A stretch of DNA of 64,000 nucleotides from positions 372,001 to 436,000 of the forward strand of contig NZ_JAKWBL010000002.1 of the NCBI RefSeq assembly GCF_022513635.1, in the 5' to 3' direction. How positions within the stretch are numbered: the first letter of the stretch is position 1; the number at the start of each line of letters is the position of its first letter. Under the pieces are notes generated by a model. That model was not told the DNA's origin. It made no database searches and was given only the letters and a program-made list of their open reading frames with translations. Both the position numbers and the translations under genes were made by a program. Positions 37,907 to 47,445 of this stretch are shown in pieces. This DNA comes from Paraniabella ginsengisoli. GTDB lineage: Bacteria > Bacteroidota > Bacteroidia > Chitinophagales > Chitinophagaceae.

Positions 37907-39195
37907 ATGGGAGAAACTATGAATCATACAGACTGGAAACACACAGCTAATATTTATGAAGTTAACGTGAGGCAGTACACGCAGGAAGGCACTTTTGTTG
38001 CTTTTGAAAAAGAACTGCCAAGACTCAAAGATATGGGGGTACAGGTATTATGGTTTATGCCTATTACGCCAATTGCAATAGAAAAGATGAAAGGAACAAT
38101 GGGAAGCTATTACGCTTGCTCCGATTATACTTCCATAAATCCTGAATTTGGAACTTTAGATGATTTTAAAAATCTTGTTGCAACGGCGCATCAACAAGGC
38201 TTTAAAGTTATTATAGATTGGGTGGCTAATCACACTGGTTGGGATCATGTTTGGACACGATCTCATCCTGAATATTATAAACATGATAGTAACACAGGAA
38301 CTTTTCATGCGGCAAGTGGCATGGATGACATTATTGAGCTTGACTTTGATAATCCCGCATTGCGGAAGGCGATGATCGATGCTATGAAGTTTTGGATAGA
38401 TGAATGTGATATCGATGGTTTTAGATGCGACCTTGCATCATGGGTGGAAGTTGATTTTTGGCAGGAAGCAAGGCCACAGCTTGATGCCGTAAAACCTTTG
38501 TTCTGGCTCGGTGAATTTGATGAATTGGAAAATCCTGATTATGGAAAAGTATTTGATGCAAGTTACTCCTGGAAATGGATGCACAAAACAAAGGATTTTT
38601 TCAGCAACATCAACCTTTACAAGAACTGCTGGATCTTTTGCAGCAATACGGGGGATTGGAAATGGAAGCATGCGCGCCTGGTTTACCACTAATCATGACG
38701 AGAATAGCTGGAATGGTACAGAATATGAAAAGTACGGCGATATGGCTAAATCTCTTGCAGTATTTAGTTGTATCTGGAATGGTATTCCTCTTATTTATAG
38801 TGGACAGGAACTGCCTTTAAAACATAAGCGTCTTATGTTTTTTGACAAAGATGCAATTCCCTGGACAGGCAAATATGCATTGCACGGCTTTTATAAAACC
38901 CTTTTTAACCTTCATGCCAACAATCCGGCATTACGTGGTGGTGATGCAGCAGCTCAAACGATTAAATTAGCTACGAATGCTGATGATAAAGTACTTGTCT
39001 ATTTACGTAAAAATGAAAGTGATGAAGTGTTAGTTATATTGAATTGGTCGGCCCGATGCAGTATCTTTTTTAATAACCGATGACCGATTGGAAGGTATTT
39101 TTGATGAGGTTTTTTCCGGCATTTTAAATGATTTCAGCTCTTCAAGGAGCTTTGAAATTCGGCCATGGGGCTATTGGGTTTTTGTTAGGAAATAG
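37907..39195 (+). CDS. GH13 alpha-amylase-family protein, frameshifted
   Basis: About 430 residues, a minimal TIM-barrel GH13 enzyme with no signal peptide. It begins HTANIYEVNVRQYT and WFMPITPI, then DWVANHTGWDH. The nucleophile aspartate is in DGFRCDLAS, the acid/base glutamate in WLGEFDE, and the third acid in TTNHDENSW. Frames slip near 38625-38660 (NINLYKELL, then AAIRGIGNGSMRAW) and near 39055 (WSADAVSFLITDD); the corrected end is TAG 39195. Likely a cytoplasmic alpha-glucan hydrolase or transglucosylase. Start could also be ATG 37919. Confidence 0.87.
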
Positions 39196-39204
39196 GTAAA
39201 TTGT

Positions 39205-39255
39205 AATAATAAAAATAGCCCACGATTTAAAAAACCGCGGGCTATTTTTATTATT
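39205..39255. terminator. Long bidirectional terminator palindrome
   Basis: A 17-bp perfect inverted repeat (39205-39221 with 39239-39255), core AAAAATAGCCC / GGGCTATTTTT, between the convergent amylase and HtrA genes, with T runs on both outgoing sides. Confidence 0.88.
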
Positions 39256-39267
39256 GATTAATTGTGA

Positions 39268-40816
39268 TTAGAATGAACCACCACTTTCATCTCCAGACAA
39301 ATTAATTTGATAACTGTATCTACCGCTATATCCCGGATAAATACCTATCAACTCTATAACATTGCTTCTAGCCGCACCAAGCGTTTTAGCAAATTCATCC
39401 ATGTTTTTAATTTCCTGCCCATTTACTGAAGTGATGATGAAACCTTTTTCCATTCTTGTTTTTTTCAACGGTCCATCAGCACGAATGTTAGCTACTTCAA
39501 CGCCACCTCTGATTCGAAGTTGTTCTGCACGTTTAGCATCAACGTTCTTTAAATCAACACCAAGTCTATCGGCAATTGTTTCTGCCGAGCTAAGCTGAAC
39601 CATTTTTGATTGTGCAGAAAGCGTTACATCAACTGTTTTTTCTTTTCCAGCTCTTAAATAAGTGATTTTTACTTTGTCGCCAGGTTGAGCAAGCGCTATT
39701 GCTGCGCTTATTTCCAAGCCAGACACGATACTTTGCCCATTAATTTTTGTTATAATATCGCCTTTTGTAAGGCCGGCTTTACCTGCGCCTCCTGCAGGAT
39801 CGGTTCCAATAACATACACGCCATCCTGTACATTAGCTCTTTTCAGGAATTCTTCATTTTGTGAAGGCACTCCAGAATATGTAACGCCAAGATAACCTCG
39901 TTTTACATCACCATATTTTACTATATCGTTTACAATCTTTTTACAATGCTGGATGGTATTGCAAATGAGTAGCCAGCGTAAGTACCTCCTGGTGCTAATA
40001 TTGCTGAGTTAATGCCTATTAGTTCACCATTCGTATTGATCAATGCGCCACCACTATTTCCAGAATTTACAGCAGCATCTGTTTGAATAAAAGACTCAAC
40101 AGGTGACTCACTTTGCTGGCTGTTAATACCAATACTTCTACCTTTTGCACTAATGATACCAGCTGTTACCGTAGCTTCCAGATTAAATGGATACCCTACA
40201 GCTAAAACCCACTGGCCTAATGCCAGGTTATCAGAACTGCCATAAATTAAATAAGGAAGATTGGTCGCTTCTATTTTCAACACCGCTAAATCTGTGCTTG
40301 GATCACGGCCAACAACTTTTGCTGTATAAGTTTTGCGTCCTTCGTTTAAGGTAACTTTAATTTCTGGTGCTATACCTTTACCATCACGATCAGATATAAC
40401 ATGATTGTTGGTTACAATATAACCATCCTGGCTTATAATAACACCGCTACCCGATGCTCTTTGTTCAGGTATTATTTGCGGACCCATGCCGCCAAAAAAA
40501 TCACCAAAGAAATCTTCAAATGGATCGCCGCCGCCTTGACTGTTAGGTAAATCGTTCGTCAGTTTTTTAGCAGGGATTTTAGTTTTGATATGAACAACCG
40601 CAGGAACTGCCGATTGCGAAGCCTTTGTAAAGTCGGTTGGCTCGGCGGCATTGCCCTTGTTGTCAAAAAAACTTGCATAATTTACGGGTAGTTTACCATC
40701 AAGTGGAACTCCTAAAGTGGCGGCAGGCCCCTAAAGAATTTTCCATAAATATAAACTCCTGCAAATGCTGATAGTACACTAATCACGACTACCAATAATA
40801 ACTGTTTAGCTTTCAT
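39268..40816 (-). CDS. HtrA/Deg-family trypsin-like serine protease with PDZ domains, frameshifted
   Basis: About 515 residues. The N-terminal anchor MKAKQLLLVVVISVLSAFAG is followed by a chymotrypsin-fold domain with HisAspSer in TNNHVISD, PSTDLAVLKI and NSGNSGGAL, and two PDZ domains (about GLTKGDIITKING and RMEKGFIITSVNG). It ends DESGGSF. Breaks lie near 40730 (just after the anchor) and near 39935 (IVKKIVND). Envelope quality-control protease/chaperone, tethered in the periplasm. The C-terminus overlaps no neighbour. Confidence 0.92.
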
Positions 40817-41020
40817 ATTCTTTTTCACTTTTTTTATGAGTAATTCAAAAATTATTCCTAATGCCCTACAAAGTAACAAATTGTCAGACGTATTTCTTTT
40901 TGGCTATAAGCAGTTTAACAAAGTTTTACTAAAGTCTTCGTACTTTGAAATGAGACGTTATAATATACGATTTATTTCCTTTAAAATTTTGAAATCTATG
41001 TTAAAGAATTATATATGAAG

Positions 41021-42103
41021 TTAAGATAATGATTCCAACCACTTCATTGTATCTATTCCATCTGCATAATCAGTTAATCCTGGATGTTGAGCTGCTCCAA
41101 AGCTGATAAACTCTTTGCCAACTATGCATTGTATCGATTCGTTTGTTTGCAGATCATTTTTGATCTGATTGATATCATCATATTCTTCATAATGCAATTG
41201 ACTGACCGGAGAAAAAATGTTCTTGTCATCAATTAATAGAAGAGCTGCATTACTCATATAGACCTTATTGTTGAGAATATGCAGCGCAAGATTATAATCG
41301 TAGTTATTTTTATACTTATGATGATCAGCCAGGTATTCGTATCGTTTAAATATGTTTATTAATGGTAGAAAATCATAGCCTTTTGGTACATATAGTTTTG
41401 TAATATTACGGCATCCCATGCCGAAGTATTGGTAAACATCATCTGCTAAAAGATCCAATTCTGTATCAGTTTCATGTCCTGTAAGAACAGCCACTGATGT
41501 TCTGTTTCTTCGTATAATATTCGGAAATTTTCCAAAGTAATAATCGAAATAACCTGCTGTGCTATTGCTGCCAGTTGCGATATATGCATCGCAGTTTTTA
41601 AGCATATCTGCAATACCAATAAAATTTTTTAAAGAAGCTTCCCATTCAATTAATTTTTCTACCAAATGTTTGATCAAAACCTCATCCTTTGAGGAGGGTT
41701 TGATAAGACTTCTGTGTCCACTTATAAAAACGCATAAAAAGTCGTGAAAGCCAACAAGCGGAATGTTGCCGGCCATTACAATTCCTATTAATTTTGGATT
41801 GGAAGGCTGTTCTTTAATTTTTGGATATAGAGCGATCCACTTTTCAAGTTCAGATTTTTGTAAAAAATGATTGACAATATTGTTAATACTAAGCTCAATA
41901 AATTCGGGTAAAAACCAGCCGTTCTTAGAGTAGGCTTTCTCTTTTACTTCCTGCCAATCTTCACTGTTTTGTTGCATGTATTGACCCAGCTTTGCCATCA
42001 GGTCAATACGTTTCGATAAATTCATGTCTATGTTTTTTAACAATGGCTCATTTTCGCCATCATTCAGTAATTTTGCCGTTTTAGATAACAAATATAGTTT
42101 CAT
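41021..42103 (-). CDS. Acyl-CoA reductase, LuxC-like
   Basis: An intact 360-residue protein of the LuxC/acyl-CoA-reductase branch of the aldehyde dehydrogenase superfamily. Visible features: PKLIGIVMAGNIPLVGFHDFL, the nucleotide-binding region TGSNSTAGYF, and QYFGMGCRNITKLYVP, with the probable catalytic cysteine. It may reduce acyl-CoA or acyl-phosphate to aldehyde. It is divergent from a ferredoxin gene with only 17 bases between the start codons, a tight pairing. No lux or fatty-alcohol genes are adjacent. Confidence 0.86.
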   Translation of the reverse strand: MKLYLLSKTAKLLNDGENEPLLKNIDMNLSKRIDLMAKLGQYMQQNSEDWQEVKEKAYSKNGWFLPEFIELSINNIVNHFLQKSELEKWIALYPKIKEQPSNPKLIGIVMAGNIPLVGFHDFLCVFISGHRSLIKPSSKDEVLIKHLVEKLIEWEASLKNFIGIADMLKNCDAYIATGSNSTAGYFDYYFGKFPNIIRRNRTSVAVLTGHETDTELDLLADDVYQYFGMGCRNITKLYVPKGYDFLPLINIFKRYEYLADHHKYKNNYDYNLALHILNNKVYMSNAALLLIDDKNIFSPVSQLHYEEYDDINQIKNDLQTNESIQCIVGKEFISFGAAQHPGLTDYADGIDTMKWLESLS

Positions 42104-42120
42104 AAAACAAACAATAGGCT

Positions 42121-42467
42121 ATGGCAATAAAAATTACAGATGAGTGTATAAACTGTGGAGCGTGCGAACCTGAATGTCCTAATAACGCGATTTATGAAGG
42201 TGGGGTAGAGTGGGCCCTTTCTGACGGTACATCAGTTAACGGCGAATTTACTTTGATGAATGGCAATGTTGTAGATGCGCATTTTAAAAATGAACCTCTT
42301 GCAGTTGATACTTATTACATCACACCTGATAAATGCACTGAATGTCAGGGATTTCACGAAGAGCCACAATGTGCTTCCGTTTGCCCTGTAGACTGCTGTG
42401 TGCCGGACGAAATGTATCAGGAAACAGTAGATGCATTAATGGAGAAAAAGAAAAATTGCACGTTTAG
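42121..42467 (+). CDS. 4Fe-4S dicluster ferredoxin
   Basis: A ferredoxin of about 115 residues with cluster motifs [12 protein letters not shown] (Cx2Cx2Cx3CP) at residues 10-21 and [22 protein letters not shown] near residue 70 (Cx2Cx8Cx3CP), typical of the Bacteroidota YfhL-like type with an insertion between clusters. As written the frame reads on to 42492, but near 42452 an A run looks one base short. With it the protein ends KLHV at TAG 42465-42467, the usual short tail. Divergent from the LuxC-like gene. Electron partner is unproven. Confidence 0.88.
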
Positions 42468-42554
42468 TTTCCCTTGGACTCATTTAAGCTGATTTAATTT
42501 AATAACTATGCCACTTGTATCTTCAGGTCTCAGTGGCATATTTTTTTACATACA

Positions 42555-43541
42555 ATGAAGAAAAATATTGCATTGGTTACGGGAGGTTATTCTGGCGAAG
42601 CCGTAATTTCTTATAAAAGTGCCACTACTATTCAGAATAATCTGGATAGGGAAAAATATAATGTATATAAGATTGACATAACCAGAGATGGTTGGTTTTA
42701 CATTGCTGATGACAATAGTAAATCGGAAGTTGATAAAAACAATTTCACTATTACAAACAACGGGCAAATAGTGAGCTTTGATGCCGCGCTCATTATTTTA
42801 CACGGTACACCCGGTGAAGATGGCAAGTTGCAGGGGTATTTTGATATGCTCAACATTCCCTATACCGGTTGTGATGCAGCAACTTCTGCGATAACGATGA
42901 ACAAGAGTTATACAACTGGCGTAGCGGGTAAATCTGGAATAAATGTAGGCAAATCAGTTTTATTATTCGACCATTCGCCGAAACCTGCTGAAGAGTTATT
43001 GGAGAAATTGGATCTGCCGGTCTTTGTTAAGCCGAACAGCGGTGGCTCAAGTATTGGTATGAGTAAGGTTTTGAAAGCGGAAGAATTACAACCTGCCATA
43101 GAAAAAGCTTTTAAAGAAGATAAGCAGGTATTAGTGGAAGAAATGATTACCGGTCGTGAATTTACCATCGGTGTTTATAAATCAAAAGGTGAAATAATAA
43201 CACTTCCGATGACGGAAGTAAAGGCTGATGCGTCTAAGGTATTCTTTGATTTTGAAGCAAAATACGAAGGAAAGTCAACCGAAATTACACCTGCGGAAGT
43301 TGAAGAATCGATTGCTGAAAAAGTGAGGACAGCTGCTAAACAAGTATATGCCACTTTTAACTGCAGAGGTGTAATCAGGATCGATTTTATTTATAATGAA
43401 GAGCGCGCTGCTCCGTTCATGCTGGAAGTAAATACTATTCCAGGCCAAAGCGCTGCAAGCCTGGTTCCACAACAGGTAGTGGCCGCAGGCGGAAACTTAA
43501 AAGATTTTTATACTTTACTGGTAGAGGAATGTTTTTTGTAA
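42555..43541 (+). CDS. ddl: D-alanine--D-alanine ligase
   Basis: An intact 328-residue ATP-grasp enzyme making the D-Ala-D-Ala dipeptide for peptidoglycan. Motifs: LHGTPGEDGKLQGYFDMLNIPYTG, ALTMNK-like SAITMNKSYT, VFVKPNSGGSSIGMSKV (ATP loop), EEMITGREFTIGVY and the C-terminal MLEVNTIPGQSAASLVPQQ. Followed by the PASTA protein 29 bases later, then the rhodanese, a likely cell-wall-associated operon. Confidence 0.96.
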   Translation: MKKNIALVTGGYSGEAVISYKSATTIQNNLDREKYNVYKIDITRDGWFYIADDNSKSEVDKNNFTITNNGQIVSFDAALIILHGTPGEDGKLQGYFDMLNIPYTGCDAATSAITMNKSYTTGVAGKSGINVGKSVLLFDHSPKPAEELLEKLDLPVFVKPNSGGSSIGMSKVLKAEELQPAIEKAFKEDKQVLVEEMITGREFTIGVYKSKGEIITLPMTEVKADASKVFFDFEAKYEGKSTEITPAEVEESIAEKVRTAAKQVYATFNCRGVIRIDFIYNEERAAPFMLEVNTIPGQSAASLVPQQVVAAGGNLKDFYTLLVEECFL

Positions 43542-43570
43542 ACAGTATATTTACCGAATAAATGTGAAGA

Positions 43571-44404
43571 ATGTTTAGATTTATTACAAAAAAACCGCTT
43601 TGGATAAATATATTGGTAGGCGTTTTACTGGCTATTTTACTCTTTGTTGGAGTGATCAGCTCTTTAGGATGGTTTACCAATCATGACGATGCTAAAACTG
43701 TTCCAGGGGTTACAGGTAAATCTTTAGCCGAAGCAGAAAAGATTCTAAATGATGCGGGCTTTACTGTAGAAATACAGGATAGCCTTTATTTTGATACACT
43801 TTCGCCAATGCAGGTAATCCGGCAAGTTCCAGACGAAATGGAAGTTGTAAAATCAAGCCGTACTGTTTATCTGACTTATAACCGTGCACTTCCTCCACAG
43901 ATAGAAATGCCAAATATTGTTGGTTATTCTTTTAGAAATGCAACAATGGTGTTGGAGAATGCTGGTTTAAAAGTAGGGGATACTACTTTCCGCCCCGATT
44001 TTGCTAAGAATTCCGTGTTGGAGCAGTTATATAAAGGTGTAACTATTCAACCTGGTGCTAAAATAGCTATGGGTAGTAAAATCGACCTCGTTATCGGATC
44101 ACAATTAAGTACGAGTGCTTACGCCATTCCGAACCTTATTGGCCTAACTACTACACAGGCAAGACTATTGCTCGAAAGCAAGGGTATTATGCTGGCTTCT
44201 ATTATTCCAAACCCTGATGTGCGCGATACCACAAACGCTTATGTGTATCGTCAAAGCCCGAACAGATTTGATGACCAGGGGAATATTATTAGCATACGAG
44301 CCGGCCAGGTGATGGATGTATGGGTTAGTGTGTCTGCTCCGGTTATAGATTCTTTAGGTATAGAAGGAAGTGGAAATGCAGATAGCCTTTCTGAAAATGA
44401 ATAA
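43571..44404 (+). CDS. PASTA-domain membrane protein
   Basis: 277 residues. A short cytoplasmic tail (FRFITKKP), one membrane helix (WINILVGVLLAILLFVGVISSLGWF), then three PASTA repeats (about 45-115, 115-190, 190-265), each with a P-x-V-x-G/N-x-x-x-x-A-x-x-x-L pattern: VPGVTGKSLAEAEKIL, MPNIVGYSFRNATMVL and IPNLIGLTTTQARLLL. PASTA domains bind muropeptides or beta-lactams. Without a kinase domain it probably acts as a cell-wall-binding periplasmic receptor next to ddl. Confidence 0.93.
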   Translation: MFRFITKKPLWINILVGVLLAILLFVGVISSLGWFTNHDDAKTVPGVTGKSLAEAEKILNDAGFTVEIQDSLYFDTLSPMQVIRQVPDEMEVVKSSRTVYLTYNRALPPQIEMPNIVGYSFRNATMVLENAGLKVGDTTFRPDFAKNSVLEQLYKGVTIQPGAKIAMGSKIDLVIGSQLSTSAYAIPNLIGLTTTQARLLLESKGIMLASIIPNPDVRDTTNAYVYRQSPNRFDDQGNIISIRAGQVMDVWVSVSAPVIDSLGIEGSGNADSLSENE

Positions 44405-44438
44405 TCTTGCTGATCTAAAAAAATAAACTTTAAATATT

Positions 44439-44748
44439 ATGGAAACCATTACGGTTCAAAGACTGAAAGAACGAATGGACAATGGTGAAAAAGTAAATCT
44501 CATCGATTGCCGTGAACCAGCCGAATATGAAGAATACAATATTGGTGCAACTTTAATCCCGCTCGGAGACATACAAAATGGTGATTTAGGGTCACTTGAA
44601 GGAAAAGAGGATGAAGAAATTATAATCCACTGCCGCAGCGGAAAAGAAGCGCGCCGCATGCCTTTACTTAGATTCGATGGGGTTTAAAAAAACAGTAAAT
44701 GTTGAAGGTGGAGTGCTGGCCTGGAAAGAGGCGTTTGATTCAGAATAG
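44439..44748 (+). CDS. Rhodanese-like domain protein, frameshifted
   Basis: About 102 residues after repair. METITVQRLKERMDNGEKVNLIDCREPAEYEEYNI, then HCRSGK, the active loop with the persulfide cysteine, and after a slip near 44655 RAACLYLDSMGFKKTVNVEGGVLAWKEAF. Single-domain sulfurtransferase. Removing one base restores 103 codons including the stop. Co-directional with ddl and the PASTA gene (34-base gap). Confidence 0.87.
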
Positions 44749-44770
44749 TATCTAAAATATTACATTGTAA

Positions 44771-44814
44771 AACAGGCCTGCAAGGTTTTTCTAAACCTCG
44801 CGGGCCTGTGTTTT
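44771..44814. terminator. Bidirectional terminator
   Basis: An inverted repeat CAGGCCTGCAAGGTTT / AAACCTCGCGGGCCTG with two mismatches, loop TTCT, followed by a T run. It separates the rhodanese gene and the convergent TonB receptor. Confidence 0.8.
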
Positions 44815-47076
44815 TTAAAATGTAAAACTCAAACCAACATTCCAATTCGTTCCTGCTTGGGTGAAATAATAATTTTCAGTAGCAACTAAACCGTCGGATA
44901 AATAGCTAAATGTATATCCATTGTTTTCATATTTTTTATTGAAAACATTATTAACCATAAATATCAGGCTGATGTCCTTGAATGTGGTTGATGAAAATTG
45001 ATAACGCAATCTTGCATCGGTTAATGCGTACGGATTAATACTTCTCAATTTGTTTTGAGAATTATCCAGATATTGCCTTCCTACATATTTTTCTAACAGA
45101 TCAATATAGAAATGTTGTTTAGTATCAGGCTTTGTGAAGGGCTCAAAAGTTAAAGAGGCACCTGCAATGGTATTTGGTGAAAAAGAAATATCAGTATTGC
45201 TAAATGTTTCCTCGATCTGCCCACCGTTGTCATAATCATCGCTGTATTGAATAATATTTTTTATTTTATTTCGGCTGAAAGTGGCGTTTGCATTGGCTTG
45301 CAGCCAACTAACGGGCCTGAATGCAGCGGTTAACTCAATGCCAGCGCGATAGCTATTGCCTACATTTGTTCGAGCGTAAGCTCCCACATCATTGATTTTT
45401 CCGGTAGCTATCAACTGATTTTTATACTTCATATAATAACCATTAACGCCGGCTTCAAATGTTTTGGCGTTGAACTGATAACCCAATTCGAAATCGGTGA
45501 GTTCTTCATGCTTTGGCGCTTCGTCAGTGTTTGCTTCAAAGTCATCACGATTTGGTTCTTTATTAGCAACAGCAACGGAACCATATATTTTACTTTGAGC
45601 TGTGTTGGTGTGTTTCAAAATATAACTCAAACCAGCTTTGGGATTAAAGAAAGTATAATTGCCTCCTGATTTAAGATCAGGGTTTTTTCTAAATCCGTTT
45701 ATTACATAATCAACATTTCTTAATTGCAGATCAACAAAGCCAAACAGGTTTGTGATAATTTGTTGCTGCAATTTGGCATAAATATTAAAATCGTTTTTGA
45801 GGGCTGTTAAATGATACCATTGATAATCTAAAGGGATACCAACTTCTGCCCATTTTACAAAGCCATAATGTTTGGCGTCATATTTTGTAAAAGCGCCTCC
45901 AAAGTTTAATGTCGTATTGTTCTTATTATAATTGGCAGAGAATACGGTTCCGTAGTAATGATTGTCGAGCCATAATTGCCGGGTAAGTTGTATATGAGTA
46001 ATAATAAAATCGCCGATAGTAACTGGCGAAAGACCATAGTCTTCTATTTCTTCACCTTCTCCAAAGTCGCCGTTTTTATATTCGTTATAATAACCTTTTC
46101 CTCTTGTCAGAAAAAAGCTCAGATTAGACGACCAGTAAGGATTGAATTTATGATTTAAAAATAACTGGTAATAATCCTGCTGATAATTATCAGTTTGATC
46201 GTTGTAATAATTTCCATTAGCCATTTTGCCTAATGTGTTTGTGTTTCTTCCAATCTGATCAAGTTGTTGTGCATAATCAACTGAAGATGGATGGTCGTCA
46301 GATGTAAAATAGGTGCCAATGCCATTCCATGCTTGGCCTGTCTTTTCTTTTCCACTTAACAAATTGAACTTGATATTCGTCATTTCATTTTTGGATGTCC
46401 AGCCTGCGATAAACTGAAGTGATTTCAAATCGCTGTTGGAGCGCTGAATATATCCACTGGAATTGATTTTTGATAAGCGTGCGTCAAATTGAAAACCGCC
46501 ACGAAGCAGGCCGGTTCCGGCTTGCAGCGTATGTTTCCAGGTATTGAAAGATCCATATGCATTACTTATTGTAGCAAATGCTTCTTTACTTTGTTCGATG
46601 TTATAAATATTTAAAGATGCTCCGAAAGCACCGGCTCCATTGGTAGATGAACCAACGCCGCGCTGCAATTGAACCGAGCTGGTAGAAGATGCGATGTCTC
46701 CGAAATTCACAAAGAATGCGCCCTGCGATTCCGGATCATTCACGGGTATTCCATTAAAAGTGACATTGGTTCTGGCTATATCCGTACCCCTGATGCGCAT
46801 GGACGAATAGCCAACGCCAACACCATCATCGGAACTGATCACAACTGAAGGAATTTGGTTTAAAAGATTAGGGAAATTCTGACCCAGGTTTTGTTTTGCA
46901 ATTTCCTTTTTGCCAATATTGCTTATGGCAAAAGGTGATTTTTCATTCAGTCTTGTTGAGCGCACCTCAACCGGGTCAAGGGTTTGAGCGCTGTCTGTTT
47001 TTGTACTGTCGGTTTGTGCGAAAAGAGATGCGCTTACAATTGATAGCAAGCTGCTGAACATGAAAGTCCTCTTCAT
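44815..47076 (-). CDS. TonB-dependent outer-membrane receptor under TPP riboswitch control (predicted thiamin uptake)
   Basis: An intact 753-residue receptor. Signal peptide MKRTFMFSSLLSIVSASLFA (1-20), then a plug domain (about 40-165) with FPNLLNQIPSVVISSDDGVGV, MRIRGTDIARTNVTFNGIPV and LQRGVGSSTNGAGAFGASLN, followed by a 22-strand barrel ending with the aromatic C-terminus GTNWNVGLSFTF. The upstream leader carries a TPP aptamer, so the cargo is most likely thiamin or a precursor. No thiamin kinase or permease gene is adjacent, so the rest of the route lies elsewhere. Confidence 0.93.
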   Translation of the reverse strand: MKRTFMFSSLLSIVSASLFAQTDSTKTDSAQTLDPVEVRSTRLNEKSPFAISNIGKKEIAKQNLGQNFPNLLNQIPSVVISSDDGVGVGYSSMRIRGTDIARTNVTFNGIPVNDPESQGAFFVNFGDIASSTSSVQLQRGVGSSTNGAGAFGASLNIYNIEQSKEAFATISNAYGSFNTWKHTLQAGTGLLRGGFQFDARLSKINSSGYIQRSNSDLKSLQFIAGWTSKNEMTNIKFNLLSGKEKTGQAWNGIGTYFTSDDHPSSVDYAQQLDQIGRNTNTLGKMANGNYYNDQTDNYQQDYYQLFLNHKFNPYWSSNLSFFLTRGKGYYNEYKNGDFGEGEEIEDYGLSPVTIGDFIITHIQLTRQLWLDNHYYGTVFSANYNKNNTTLNFGGAFTKYDAKHYGFVKWAEVGIPLDYQWYHLTALKNDFNIYAKLQQQIITNLFGFVDLQLRNVDYVINGFRKNPDLKSGGNYTFFNPKAGLSYILKHTNTAQSKIYGSVAVANKEPNRDDFEANTDEAPKHEELTDFELGYQFNAKTFEAGVNGYYMKYKNQLIATGKINDVGAYARTNVGNSYRAGIELTAAFRPVSWLQANANATFSRNKIKNIIQYSDDYDNGGQIEETFSNTDISFSPNTIAGASLTFEPFTKPDTKQHFYIDLLEKYVGRQYLDNSQNKLRSINPYALTDARLRYQFSSTTFKDISLIFMVNNVFNKKYENNGYTFSYLSDGLVATENYYFTQAGTNWNVGLSFTF

Positions 47077-47151
47077 TTGTTTTTCTTTTTAAAAGATTAA
47101 AAAAATTAATGAGAGGGAAATGCTGAAATGAGAAAGGATTAGAAACTCTTC

Positions 47152-47240
47152 CTTCCCTGCGCAGGCATTACCCTGATCAGGTTTTACGGGTATTATCTCA
47201 GCTTCATCAATAACTAAATATTGAATCGGCACCCCGGGAA
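47152..47240 (-). promoter_or_regulatory. TPP (THI-box) riboswitch
   Basis: On the minus strand the leader contains the conserved TPP aptamer pieces in order: GGGGTGC, then CTGAGATAATACCC, the CCTGATCAGGGTAATGCC strand and TGCGCAGGGAAGG. The known thi-box words CTGAGA, ACCTGATC and TAATGCC are all present. It lies between the promoter at 47265-47272 and the TonB receptor, and would turn expression off when TPP is high. An expression-platform hairpin was not resolved. Confidence 0.95.
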
Positions 47241-47264
47241 ACACTGTGCTTTTTAAAAGCGCTG

Positions 47265-47272
47265 CAAAGGTA
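47265..47272 (-). promoter_or_regulatory. Bacteroidota promoter TACCTTTG (thiamin receptor)
   Basis: TACCTTTG fits TAnnTTTG. A TTTG about 21 bases upstream fits the -33 element. Transcription would start just before the TPP aptamer. Confidence 0.65.
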
Positions 47273-47324
47273 GGGATAAAGGCAGCCCATCCCCAAAAAC
47301 TATTCTGTTAAATCTAACGATGCA

Positions 47325-47445
47325 ACTAAAGCCCCTTCCCAAGGGGAAGGGGAAAATGTCTTTGGAAGTTTTTTATGTAAAGAATCTGTGAAGAGGGAAA
47401 GGAATCTCGACCTAAGTTTCTCCCTTCGGGGGACAGGGGGCTTTA
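47325..47445. repeat. GC-rich intergenic hairpin repeats
   Basis: Two inverted, GC-rich units: GCCCCTTCCC AA GGGGAAGGGG and TCTCCCTTCGGGGGACAGGGGG. They stand out from the AT-rich surroundings and resemble scattered extragenic hairpins seen between Bacteroidota genes. The second one may also end the lepB transcript. Confidence 0.55.
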
